64,000 nucleotides of DNA, taken from NCBI RefSeq assembly GCF_964204645.1, contig NC_134028.1, forward strand, positions 25,890,153 to 25,954,152, read 5' to 3'. Below the pieces are notes generated by a model that was not told where the DNA came from, ran no database searches, and saw only the letters and a list, made by a program, of their open reading frames with translations. Positions 10,701-25,000 of this stretch are shown in pieces (the first letter of the stretch is position 1; each line of letters starts with the position of its first letter). Origin of the DNA: Tubulanus polymorphus. Lineage: Eukaryota > Nemertea > Palaeonemertea > Tubulaniformes > Tubulanidae. Made by a program: the position numbers and the translations under genes.

Positions 10701-13700
10701 TGTAATTACTAATTATCTCTCTTCAAAAATGGCAGCACGTGTCAAACATAGTGAAATACTAGTAACTAACGATACACCGCGTCGTGGTGTAGACGCACTA
10801 TAGTGGTATTCCCGTTGTTCAACGCACTAGGGTGGAATTTTTCAAAATTTTCAAATAATCTCCAGTACTATAGGGTATTAATTAGTCAGCACTGAAAGGG
10901 TTAATCCAAACCTGTCTACATTCTATTCTTCCGTTAAACTTACATTATCTTACACAGAGGTTTATTAGGGTCGATCACTGCTATTCGTTTCGGAATTTCT
11001 TTCTCGGGTTTTGGTTTCACGATGTCGGCCACCTGTAGAATACAAAATGAAAATAATTTCATTCATTTAAACAAAAATAATTCCAAGAAGAAATCGGCAA
11101 AAATCTCTTCGAAACAAAGCGACAACGTTAACAACACGCATTTATATCAGCGGCTCATTTATTTACGACGCGCGTCAAATCTGAAATATTTGTCTGATCA
11201 ATAACTGTATGTATATCGAAGGCCTATTTCAATAAACAAATTCATTTTTTTCAGCTTGAAAATAGTTTTTATAATAATAATCATAATAATAATCCTAATT
11301 TATTTTCCACATAAAGACAGCGATGAAATGAAAACATGTGCCTACACCTGACGATGATCACTAGTGCGAGATCGAAACGTCGTGTATTCTATATATTTTA
11401 GATTAAGTAATAAATTCTTGTTTTTAAATTCTTTTAATCTGTAGATAGTGGGTTTTTATCTTATTATCTATTCACCACGTCTGAGTGTGGTTATCATTCT
11501 CTAATGTGCCCTCATGGAGGTGGTCACACTAATTAAACAGGGAACAATTAAAAGTGCTCCTTACTGTAAATTTTGAGCCTTGATTTAACATACATTGACA
11601 GAAACCGAACGTGCAAGCGTTCACAATGGTGTGTGAATAACACAGAAATGAACTAATTAACAGGTTATAACCACGAGTCAAAGTTTTTGTCTAATCAATA
11701 TTTTCAATAGATAAACTTGAATGAACAAATAAATTCTGAATTTTGCACACAGAAACAATACACTAAAAGCGGTATAAAGTGAAGCCATGCTGAGATTGAA
11801 TGAGTTGTTATTGTTACCTGTTGCGTAGTGATTGGCAGTGTAAGACAAACCTGCTGCGTATCTGAACTACTCGCTACGACCGATGAGCCGCCCTGCTTCT
11901 GAGACAGTATCTGACGCTGCATCGCGAGCAGTTTAGTCTGAATTTCTGGCGTCTGGTTTTGTAGAAGCGCTTGTTGAACGACTGGAAATTATACAGAATC
12001 GATAAGCTTCTAATCGCAGCCAACATAATTGAATAGATCAGATTTCGGCCGTAATTAAGAAATGGTGTTTATAAATATGGCATTCAATGAGGTACCAGTA
12101 TTGCGGCTGCAGCAAGCAAGGGCATGGGAGCCTAAAAATCTGGTTTCCTCATTTCTGTCTCGATTTTTCTGATTGCTGGAGTTTTTCAGGTTTTTGGGAA
12201 GAGTTTTCCAGGGGCCAGTTGCACAGCCGTGACTTAAGTCTAAAAGTGGTCTCAAATCTTAAGACCAATCTTAAGTTGTTAGATTAGCTATAGAACTAAG
12301 TTGGTCTTAGACTGGTCTTAAGTCTAAGCCTCGACTATACAACCGGCCCCAGGTGTCTACCCTGCCGGACGGTACATCATTGAATATAAACAGTAGATAT
12401 TTACCTTGTTGAATGACCTGTGGAGTAACTGTATGCCTCGTCGGAGGCACAGACGTCGGAGTCGGAGGCGTTTTCGGCGCCGCGTTACCGGCCACCGGAC
12501 GGGTCGACAATCTCGGAGGAGACGTTGACGTACTGAACGATATTGTCGGAGCGACGCTCGAAATACCGCTGGTCGTCGTCGGAGACGTCGTCGTGGTAGT
12601 CGCCGAGACCACCATCGGCTGGCCGATTTTAACGATCGGTTCCATCGGTTTATTAACGGTAGTTTTACCGGCGACCGCGACGACCGGTTGAGGAGCGATG
12701 ATTATATTTTGCGACGTCGGTTGTTGCGTCGCAGTCGTCGTCTGCTGAACCGGCGTCTGCTGTTGTTGTTTCACTTGTCGTTGTTGTTGCGCGAATTGTA
12801 AAACTTGTTGTAGTTTATCGAGCGTGACGAGAGTCGGTTGATTCGAACCCGGTTGTTGAATCGATATCGCTGATTTCGATACGAGCGTCGTCGAAGCCCC
12901 CGATGTCGCCGTCGCCGTACTCAACACCGTGTTCGCGTTGTTAGTCTTCGCGTTCGGGGTGACCGTTACGAATTTAGGTATCGAGGTCGCGCCGCTGATC
13001 ACCGACGACTTGGGAACGGCGGCGATGATATTCGCGGTCGACGTACCGATCCCGGCCGGCGCTATTATCGGAATGGTCGCGGAGGCGCTCGACGTCGGGC
13101 GTATGGTTAACGCGGGACGCGTGATAATCGTCGTCGGAGCGGTCGTATTGGAAGTCGGAGTAACCGGTTGTTGGAGTAGGAGTCTTCCGTCGGGCATGCG
13201 TATGACCTGCTGACCTAAAAATCATATAAACATCGGTCTTTAATAAATCTGTCGGTTTTCGTGTACCGTCACTACACTCAACACTAAGCAGCTAAAATAT
13301 AAAACAAAGGCTAAAAAATACCTCGTATCTCATTTCTGCCGAGCTCAATAGTTGACCCAACTGGCCACTTATCTACCGTGTACATTACTTTTTTTTCAAA
13401 TCATGATCGAGCGAACTATAACAGACCCGGCAGTTACAGAAATGAGCCAATTACAAAGCATATTGCCTAAAATAAAACAACCAGGCCAAAAAAGGAGAAA
13501 CAAGGTATTTTTCTTTATCCTAACAGCAAGCTACTACTACATTGAACATAGGGATAAGTCAGTGACTGACTTCTTACAGATCAGGCAATCCTAAATTCCG
13601 TCATAGTTCCCTGACCCTTGACCGAAAATCCTTTATTGATTTGCAAGATATTCTCAGTGGAGGCTGATTCTTCTCAAGAGGTTCCTTGAGACAAGACGCC

Positions 13701-16700
13701 GGAAAATCTCTGACTTTTTCCCCAATTTTCAAGTAGTCAGAATTCCTACATTATCCTTGCTTGGAAATATATCTACATTTCCCCGATCTGTAAGAACCCA
13801 GTCGTCGCATGCAGCTTACCAGAAACAAGTCCGCGGACTTGCATCAAACCGGTCGCCGTATTTTGTACGATTTGTAAATTTTGTTGTATTTGTGAGACGG
13901 GCATTGTCGCGGTGGACACGACGTGCCTGATACCGGTTGCAGCAGCAGCAGCACTAGCGGCTGTGTGGTAATATAGAAATAACATAACAATAAATATATA
14001 CGACTGTCGTCTCTAACCTAAAGTCTTTTTATTTTTGTCTGGGATTTATTTTTTGGGGGGTTTATCGAGACTGCATAGTCTCACTGGTCCAAATCAAATA
14101 CGCGTTCGAGAGATTAAGCGAAACATCCCAAAATAATCGAACCCAGACAAAAATAAGTAGATCTAAGAAAATTTTCATCTCGGTAAAAAAAAAACAATTC
14201 GAACTTTCGAGAAACTTACGTTGGATATTAATTCCCGATGGCATAATCGTACGTAATCCGGTCGGAGTCATGATCGCTGTCGCCGTGGAGCCAACAATCG
14301 TGGCGGTGGTGGCTGATGATTTCGGAGCGAGAGTAATCGACGTCGGTTGTTGGATGTTCAAAGCGCTGCCCGGTATTTGAATCGTTCTGGTTGTCGTTGA
14401 ACGTGGACCGACCAATTTCACCGTAGTCAAACCTAATGGTCAAATAAACCCAACGATTAATATACATATTAAAACCTAGCGATAATAATGAAAACCCTTT
14501 TCTTTGAAATTCAAGTACAGATCAATAATTCTGTCAAAGACACGACGTTGAAAAAGAACTTTTCGCGATTCTTTTGTTCCAGTGATTTGCAATAAGTTAG
14601 TTTTCTTTCTTTGTTTTTCCCATGATTTTTCGCTTTTTGAAAATTACGACAATAATTAGTATAATGTATAATGATGTTTACCCGGAGTTAAAGCCGACTG
14701 ACTGGTTATTACTTTCTGCTGCACGGGAACCGATGATGTCACCGGTTTCGGGGTAATCGTTATTTTGCGTAACGAGTTTCCGCCGCCGTTCGGATTCGTC
14801 GTTAACACCGTTTTCGTCATCTGTCTCAACAGCGGACTCTGCGCTAACATACCGGTCGTTGGTAGAGTGACTGTTCTATATAGTTTGCCCGCCGGTATTT
14901 CGGGCCTGTTATGCGCGACTGTCTCGGATTTGACTACTTCGGGCTTGCGCCGCATCATCGACTCGGTTTCTCGTTTCAACGCGGCTTCCGTGATGCGTTT
15001 TTGTTGTAAAATGTACCGATGTCGTCGCAATTGTTGCTCGATTTTCTCTTTGAAATCGGCCGCATCTTTCGGCGGTAGAATCGTTGATTCCGAGCGTCCA
15101 GCTGATTTTACCGTCGTTACGACAACCTGCTGCTGCTGCTGCGACTGTTGCGTAATCGGTGTCACCACCGGTGTTGCTTTCTGTTTCTGTTTTTCAAGCC
15201 TGTTTCGAAACGCAAAATATAAACATGCTTTAAAGAGACTTTTTTGATGAAAATTACGATTAAACTGTTGTAATGACTCAGGGTTGGGTGGCCTAACGAT
15301 AAAATATCAGCTGCGTATATCTAGTGGTTACAAACTGCTAAACAGAAAGTTACTCTTAGAACCATTGGCTCTGCGAGGTCTAGCAATTTAAAACACGAGT
15401 AAAAGCAAACTAACTTTTCAGCGAATTGACGAATCTCCCACAGTTCGACGCGCTCCTCGGGAACCCAAACCTCCGTTATACTGGCTTCAGCCGGTTTCGG
15501 AGATTCCGGACGCTTTCGTTCTCGTAATCCGCTACGGATCGGAGTGTATTTCTTTTCGGCTGAAAATTCAAAACATCCGATAAAATCGTCGCACAGAAAC
15601 GTCATAAACCACAGTTATATGAATTCCCCGAGATCTAATGGGTTAGTTTCAATTTTTCACGCATAGAAATGGACCTTTTGCAAAAATGATGATACCTTCA
15701 TGCCAGAGAGGCGCCAACATTATCAGGGCCCCCTCCCCACCTAGAAATTTTTGAAAAGTGCCCTTTTTGCAAATATCATTTGCAAATATCATTCCCAGTT
15801 ATCCAACGTGGAATCCTTCACTTGGGACTGACAAGCATTTTTGTTAAGGCTTAAGATGAATAATTATATCTGTTTTTGACTTTAGGCAACTGGTGTTTTT
15901 GACTTTAGGCAATGTTCACTGGTTGATAAAGGTGATTTTCAACAAAGCTGATTGCTGGCGAACGCTACGTGGAAGGGTCAAACGAATTTCGCAAATATCT
16001 TCTGGATTGGAGGAAAATCCATTTAATTCCTGGGAAATATCATTTTCAGAATTCCGAACTTGAAAATTTGAAAACTATAGAAAACTTACGTTTCGGCGCG
16101 TTATTCATATCGTTCATTGGTATGATGATTTTACGCACGAGGAATTCCGAACGCAGTCCGTACGGTCCGATATCGCGACGTTTCAACAGTTCGGTGGTCG
16201 TAATCTCAGTCTCCGTGGAGATGGTATTCGTGCCGCCGAGCTGCGGTTTGACGGACAGGTCATCCCAGCGTACGCACGCCCACAACACGCGTAACTGTAA
16301 CGCGACCGACGACAGCGACCTCATAAACGATGTACGATAACGCCAACAGATCTTAAACGTCGGACGCGGGCACGGGTATACCCAGTTGACGTTCACCATT
16401 TTACAGTTATAATTAAACCCGGGCACCTCTCGTTTCCCGGCGCGACGCGCGAGCATTTTTAAATCGTAACGATCGACGAGTAAAATGCTACGTTTTTTGT
16501 TTTTACTCGTAAAGCGTTGCACCGGCGGTAACGCTTGTCCGATCGATTTAACGCCGCCGCCGCTTTTCAGCAAACTTTTCGTCTTCGGACCGACGCGGAA
16601 CGGCGTGAATTTCTTCAGTTCGACTTTCTCTTTCGTCGTGCGACGTTTCGGCATTTTCGATTCGAGTTCGGCGATTCGTGATTCGGCGTTCGATACGATA

Positions 16701-19019
16701 ATCCGCACGGCTTCGTTGATTCGATCTTCGGCCACTTTTATTTTTGTATCGTTCTCGCTGGAAGGCGACTCCTCCGGTTCGGTTTTAACGACTACCGCCG
16801 CTGCGTCGTCGTTCTCGGCTCTAATCGGAGCGAAAACTTTTGCGTTGTCCAACGCATCTTTCAACACGCTGGCGCCGTCTACCTCAGTTTTTACCGGTAC
16901 TTTTTCGACATCGATGTCGTCTAGAGATTCATTTTTTTCGTTCTCCTCCATCGGCTCTTCTTTAACTAGAGCTTCATCGTCGGCAGCAGATTCCTCAGCA
17001 GACGGATCTCGCTGTACGTCCATTTGTTGTTCGTCACTTTGTTCAGTTTTAATCTGAATTGTATCCGGATCCGCGGGCGTTTGTGTTGCCGTCTCCGGAT
17101 CCGCGGGCGTTTGTGTTGCCGTCTCCGGAGTCTCGTCTGATTGGTTGCTTTTCCTGCAACTCGTTGAGTAACACTCGTATTCTCCGTCCGAACGACACGA
17201 CGACGAGTAACAAGAAAACGACGAAGCCACCGTCAAATTCATCAAGTTTTCGTCGCTCTTCGATTCGTGAACTTCGCCCGAATCTTTCCGGGCCGCGCCT
17301 GCCGCCGCCTCGCGTATTTTCGCTAGTTTCCGCACTTTCTCGTTCTGCGCGACGGCCTTCGCGTGATTTTGATCCATTATTAAACTCATTATTCCCTTGC
17401 GTTGTTTGAATTCGCGTTCCTCTTGCGCTTGTCGTTTCTCTAATAACGAGTCGAGTTTCGATTGTGGTTTTTTCACGCGTGGATAAAGCGTATGCTCTCG
17501 TATTGATTTCGACACGTCGATCAGCTCATCATTCAGGAACATCTTTTCAATCTCCGGATCGTGGACGACTTTTTCGATGTTTTCATCCGATGACCGAGTG
17601 ATCGCTTCACTGGTTGCAGACGATTCTTGAACTTTGCTTTTCAGTTCATCAGTTGGCACATTTTTATCTTTACCCGTAGATTCTACAGAACTGTTGGGTT
17701 CTATTCCTTTATCAATCGACACTACAGAACTGCTCAGTTCCATTGCTTTATTGGAAGATTCTACAGAACCACTAGGTTCTATTGCTTTGTCTGAAGGTTC
17801 TACAGAACCGCTGGGTTCTATTGCTTTATCTGAAGGTTCTACAGAACTGCTGGGTTCTATTGCTTTATCCATAGATTCTACAGAACCGCTGGGTTCTATT
17901 GCTTTATCTGTAGATTCTACAGAACCGCTGGGTTCTACTGCCTTATTCGTAGATTCTACAGAACCACTGAGTTCCATTACTTTATCAGCAGATTCTACAG
18001 AACCGCTGGGTTCTATTGCTTTATCTGAAGATTCTACAGAACCGCTGGGTTCTACTGCCTTATTCGTAAATTCTACAGAACCACTCAGTTCCATTGTTTT
18101 ATCAGTAGATTCTTCAGAAGTACTGGGTTCTACTGCTTTATCTGTTGAATCTGTAGTTTTTTCCTCAGATATTTCCATACGCTCTGGTTTGATTGTTACA
18201 TCTGGTTGATGATTATCACTGAAAGTTTGTTTTACCGCAGACGAATTCGTAGTCGATGGATCTTCAGTCACCACAGTTTCACCGGTTTCCTAAAACCATC
18301 AAACACAAATCACGAGGTCAAAACAAAATCTGAAGTAATATTTGAAGTAAATTAAAGACTAAAGGATATGAATTACGCACCTGATCGGTTTCCATTCTAA
18401 TAGGTTCATCAGAAACGTCTTGTTTTACTTCATCAGTATCATCAACTTCCATTTCCGCATGTTTATCACTTGATTCATCCGTCGTGGCAGTTGTTGATTC
18501 CTCCGTTGTAGCGGGTATTGATTCCTCTGTTGTAGCAGGCGTTGATTCCTCTATTGCGGCAAGTCTTGATTCCTCCATCGCTACTAGCCTCGATTCATCT
18601 GCCGCGGCAGTAGTTCTCGATTCGAGTAATCGCTTTTTACGGGTTCGTAAATTACCGGCAGCCGACCGTAGACCGACTTCGTTTTGAGGCACGTAACGAT
18701 AATTACGCGTAACGCTCGTCCAGTACCAACCGGCCGTTCCGTAAATACGATACTCCTCCCCCCGCTGTTTCCAAACCTGTAATCACAAACCGTCCGTTCA
18801 TTACAATCACTATGATGTCATAGGGAGAATATAAGGAGGCGGCCATCGTTTCTATGAATACCGACCTGATGTTTTAATCCGAGCGTATATTTAGCCCAAG
18901 TCGATCGATCGATTTCCTCGTCGTCGTCTTTCTTCTTTTTCGGCACCAATTCTCGTTCTCTTTTCTTCGCCTCTTCTCGTTCGGTCGCCGTGTATCGCTG
19001 CATTCTAATGTGACCTGAA

Positions 19020-19057
<38 letters not shown>

Positions 19058-22000
19058 CAAACAAGTCGTATTGGAAGATTTAAGCACTTTCATTTATTCT
19101 TATACGCCGTATACACTAATCCTCGTAACAACTCACCGAGTCCGTCGCTCCAAACGGTATTCATAACCACCGGTTTAACGGACGCCTCGAATATCAACAG
19201 AGCGGCCGCGAAATCCATCGGCTCGCGGCACATATTGACAGCGTTTAACCACGTCGTACGATGAGCCGGCCACGCCGGATGTAGAAACATGACCGGCGCC
19301 GCCGCCTCGAGTTGTATCATACTCTGACGTAGAGTCACGACGGTTAGATCACGACTGCTGTAAACGGCTCCGTTCCATTTGAAATCGCTGGCCGGCGTTA
19401 AACTGAATTTGTGCGATAGATAACGTCGACGATCTCGTTCTTCGTTGTGCTGGTGTTTATTCAATCCTAACGTGTCGGTCGCGTAATAATTCTGATACTG
19501 TTTATAATTACCTTCGTAACCTTCAAAAATAAATCCACGGATAAACAATAGTTTCATCGATAAAACAAGTAATGAATGATTTCATGATGAAGTAAACCGT
19601 AATATTTTCAAATTTTTCATTATTTTCCCCCCAAAACCCCCGGGATGAGCCCGACTGAGCACAGACTGGGAGAGGACACGGGATGAGCCCGACTGAGCCC
19701 AGACTGGGAGAGGACACGGGATGAGCCCGACTGAGCCCAGACTGGGAGAGGACACGGGATGAGCCCGACTGAGCCCAGACTGGGAGAGGACACGGGATGA
19801 GCCCGACTGAGTCCAGACTGGGAGAGGACACGGGATGAGCCCGACTGAGCCCAGACTGGGAGAGGACACGGGATGAGCCTGACTGACTTCTCAACCAAGT
19901 AAACATTTTTCAAGACAACTAAAAAAACACTGAATGAAGAAACTGGAGGAAAGGAGCGTAAATTACGTACCTAATTTAAAGACGATTGACTGCGTAGATT
20001 GAGTTGTAGTTGTAGTTGTAGTAGATGTCACTGTATTCAGTAAACTCTTACCGCGACGGGTGTCGACTCGTACGATTTTACCGTCTTTATTGATTACGAG
20101 AACGGCGTCGTCCGGGTTACCGGCCATACTGTTTACGACGTTCGACGAGTAACTCGTCATTTTAACGCTCGCCGTCGTGGAAACGATTGAATCGACGAAT
20201 TGTTTCGGCGTCAGTGATCCGGTTTTCGACCGTGTTACGATACGTCTGTTATCGGTGCTAGTTTCTGTGAAATAGATCATCATAGTTTATTGAATTCATC
20301 TTCTATTTAGTATTAGTATAGCCTACAGCAGCCACTTTCCACCCATTTACAAATTCCCCGAGTTTTCACTGATTTTTCCATGTTATAACAGAAAAAACCA
20401 CGAGTAAATCAGAGAAATTTCTACGCTTAAATGTTACTATTCATCCCTTTTTTATTGAATCATGTATTCATTGAATAACATATTTGCGTTTTGTGAGTTT
20501 TGCCTGATTTTTTCCAATTCCCTGAGTTTTCCAGGCTTTCCAGTGGCCATGATGGAGGTTCATTTATTTTTCGTCAATCTAGCTATAATGTAATTAATGA
20601 TCGACACTTATTGAATGAGGACCCTGTTCTGCAATCCTGCTAGATGGTATACTTAACCAGATCTAAATGCAGTTCATTTACGATAAATTTTCAACTCGAT
20701 TTTTAGCGTCCCACGTAAAACATTAGACGCGATGTCTCATGATAAACTCAGATTGACGTTCACCGCTCACCTGTAGCACTAGAGGTTGTAGTCGTTTCGT
20801 GTGAAGTTGACGATACAATCATTTTACTATCCCCACTTGCCGCAGCCTCTTCCTGCGTAATATGGTCGCCTTGTTCGTCGACTTTCATTTTTCCCACATC
20901 ATTTCCACCTGTTAAAAAACGAACCAGTAGAATATTAGTATCAATATCTTTCTATAATCAGTTCATTCAAATTTTGCGTACATTTGTTTTCGTACACGAC
21001 GTATAAGTCCCACAATTCTAAATTTACGAAAGTTTTAATGAAATGTCTGAATTGTCATTTGAAGAGAAGCGCAAACTGTAAACACTGCAAATATTCCTAT
21101 ATTCAAACAAACTTTTTTCGATCTAAATTTGAGGGACTGAGACGTTGATTTATGACAGATATAATGATTTCACGACAAGTGATTTATGTATTTACTTTTA
21201 TCTTTTGGTTTGATGACGATTGTTTTGCCTTCAACTGTAGCCGATAAACTGACTGTTGTCGTCGACAAAGTAGATGTCGTCGATACTAATTTCAGCTCCA
21301 TTTTCTGCGTAACGGGGTTTAAAACGAGACAAGCTCGACCCATCGTCGACGTAGTTTTAGTCGTCGCTTCGGTCGTCTTCTTTTCAACATCGGTCTGAAA
21401 AATATCGAACCAGATTATCAAACAACAGAGTTCATAGAGATGATGCAAAAATAAGATAGTGAAACAACTTTTGATAGTGAGGCAAATATGACACGTTTCT
21501 TATCGTTTAAGAACGCAGCCCTCGTCCTAATCCATTACATTTACGCAGGCGTCCAAATTATCGTCCAAAAAATATTTTGGAATACCAAAAATCGACAATA
21601 GAAATCTTTTTGAATAGTAAGCACTTTTTAAAGGGCTTATCCCCCGAAACGAGCTGTATTTGAATTTAGCCCCAGAGAGAATTAAAAATCTAAACCAACC
21701 ACTGATTTCATCTCTACGGTTTTCTCTTCATTGATTGGTTCGTCGATCTTCTCTTCTTTTATAGCGTCCGGTTTATTCTCATCAGTTTCCATGGCGACTG
21801 GGTATTCGGTCGGTACGACGGTTTCTGAATTGTCGGATATTTCCGCTTTCACCGAGGGAGTTGAATTCAAGTCCCGCGAATCGGCATTTTCTTCAGATTT
21901 CTCAGAATCATCAGATTCTTTTGTTACGGATGAAGTAATATTTTCAGTCTTCTCAGCGCTGTTTTCAGTATTCACGTCAGTATTTTCAGTTTCTTGTTTG

Positions 22001-25000
22001 ACGTGTTTTTCCGCTTCGAGTTTCAATTTCTGTTTTTCTTTCTCTTCGAGAAGTTTCTTCGCCTCAAGCGCTCGTTTCGTCGTCCGTTCTTCTTGTAACT
22101 TTTTGAGATTAGCTACGAATGAACAAACAAGAGTCGAGTCAACGTCGAGGAACGACAGTCACTAATTTCTATTACTTGGTCATTTTTTAAAAATAATAAC
22201 TTATGGATTAAGAATCCAACGATGGAATTTATTCATCAGTATTCTCCATATACCGAAATTTGGAAGTGAAATCTCTTATTTTTCACACTTTTTCAACTGT
22301 ATACTATATTTGTCGATGCATTGATAGTTGACATCCTCTCTGATAGGGACAGCAGATATTTTCAAAGGGCTGATTTTCAAAGGGGTGGATGCAAAAAAAT
22401 GAAAGGCTCCTTTAAAGCCGTTGTGGAGAACACTGTTGATTGTTTTCCCTCAATAGCTGGAAATGTGACTAAAATCCATCTACTTATATGTGGCCGTGAA
22501 GCTAATGCACCGGATAATGAGTTGAGACAGGAAATGAGTTTGTCACTCACGACCATATCCGATCAATCACAGCTAATATCAAACAGTATACATATTTTGT
22601 TTAACAAGTTTTTCACCAAAATTCTTTTTAAAAAATTGTTTCCTTCCTCCGCTGAGTGAAATATAATATTTGTTGCTATATAACATAGATATGTATTCTT
22701 TTTTCCCTCGACCTCTCCAGATATGTGAAGCTAAAAATACAAGTCATTTAAAAAAGGCCTTACCATTTTCAATATCTAACGCCGATTTTCTGGTGCCTTT
22801 CACCTTGTTCGTCAAATCCTCAGTGATATCCATTTGTTTTTTAATATCAGTTTCATGTTCGCACAATGTACGAAATAAATCCGATTCCCAATCTTTACCG
22901 TCGATAGATTCTAACAGTTCGTCGAACTGACGCCTGGTACTGTAATACCAAACTTCGTTGTCACCTTCCCTAAAAAATGAAAACCACCAATCAATAATTC
23001 TAAATTCGCTACTTTTGCATCGAAAACCCGATAGGCCGAAATAAATTTCGACAAAAACGTACACAAATATTCTTCGTATAAGAAACCAATATTTGCGACC
23101 GTTGCGATCGTAGCCGAGCGGATCCTGTCGACTCATTAAACCACTCTTCTCTAATTCGGACACACAGTCGAAAACACCTTCAACCTATTCACGAAAAATA
23201 AAACCATTTACGACGAGTTTTTGATATAGATGATTTTTTATACGTGATACAGAACGTGGAATGGTCACTGAACTAGTCTAGTGGCTAAACTCGTAATTTA
23301 GAGGCTTTGTGCCAATAAATAAATGCTGTAATAATGTATATGTAATTAATAAAAGAAAATAAATTATGATCAATTGCAATCAGAAAAACATAGTAATAAT
23401 AGCTGAAACGATAAAATTGTTTAGTTGATATTGAACAATAGTGAAGTGGTACGTGTATAAATCTTTGTAAGATAAACAATGATACACGGTAAACGATTAG
23501 TAATTTTGATTAAAGGTATTGGGCAAGATGGATAGAACTTTTAAATACCTGATGATGTTTACAAATTGAACAAATCCAGTCGTCTTCGGGAACTTCTTCT
23601 AACGGTGGATCAACGCACGTTAAATGATAAACAGCTGGACATGTCTCACAACATAGTAAATCACCGAGCCTAGAAAATTAACAATAAAATCTTTTTGTAC
23701 AGATTGTATTAAATCATTATATTACCTAACAGGGTTCTTAGATATCAGGGAAACCAATATTCCGCGATATTTCCCTAAACTTTTGACCAATAATTCCTTC
23801 ATTGAATTATGCCTAGTGCGAGCATTACTCGTGCTACTACCAGGAAGAACAAGACACTTAAAATTCAAATAGGGCCTTCTCCGACTCCAAGTAGCCACGC
23901 AAGAAAGGAGATTTCCTTGACTTTCCCTATAGGGAAAAAAAAATCTGGAACTCTAATTTCTGCACTGCAATACGGTGAATTATTTGATGATCGACTGCTA
24001 GTACACTGCATTGTGTATTGTAGTAATTAATTTCTATCTCTATTGATACCTGACAGCATCTATCAAACAGAACCAGTCAATTTTAGTGAAACTAGTCACA
24101 AACGATACACCGCACCGTGGTGTAGACATAGACATAGACACTTAGGTTAAGTGGTGTGCCTGTTATTCAAACCCATTGGGGTAGAATTATTTCTATATTT
24201 TCAAATTATCTCCAGCATTTTCTTCGTCAGCACTGAAAGGGTTAAAATCATCCATCGTGGGTTTTGAATTCAAATTTACCTGTGACAGTTTCTACAATGG
24301 TCATCGTACTTGATATTTCCCTCGTTCATCAGATCCTCGCGAACCGCGTTCGTCGATAAAAACAAATCGGTCAAAATCTGCAACACGACCAACCGTTCGG
24401 CGATACAACCAAACGGATATCTCTTCGTTTCGATCGCCTTCAACGCCGATTTAAACTCCTCCGACTTATCGCTCTCGAGGTAAGAGCTTACCAGTTCGAT
24501 CCACGTCATGCTGTCGAGGAAGAAATAACCGATGTTGATACTGTCTTTCGTGTCTTGCGGTCCGAATATCGTGTTCTGCGCGTCTTCCTCGCGTAGCAAA
24601 CACCTCATCAAACAGATGTGAATCTCCGCCTGTAAACAGCACTGCTCGTCCGATAGAAGCGACATGCAGAAATCTTCGAAACGAAACGGCGACAAACGCA
24701 GAATCGTGCGGAAATGTCGCAGAACCTCGTAGATTCCGATCGCTTTCATAACGTGCTCCGACGCGATCGTAATGTCCGTCGAACTCGTCGGTAAAATCAA
24801 CGGCGGCTTCTCGCGGTCGTCGTCGATTTCGGGAAGCGCCGGAGCGCGCGGGTAAATCGGAGGACGACCTCTCCGACTCGGAGTACTGCTCACCGTGCTG
24901 TAACTATCGACGCTGTAAATCGACGCCGTTTCGTCGAGGTCTTCGAACGACTTATTCGAAACGTTGTCCTCGAAATTATCCTCATCCGCATCGAAGTCCG

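Noticed and set aside
12413..13213. Long plus-strand ORFs opposite BPTF exon 17
   Set aside because: They are antisense shadows of a Thr/Val/Pro-rich coding exon; the minus strand has the phase-consistent splice sites.
17634..18209. 191-codon plus-strand ORF with [10 protein letters not shown] repeats
   Set aside because: It is the reverse reading of the in-frame 13-residue array in BPTF exon 12.
19523..19913. Three overlapping minus-strand ORFs ([17 protein letters not shown] type)
   Set aside because: They are the three frames of the 38-bp minisatellite; the period is not a multiple of three and contains no stop.
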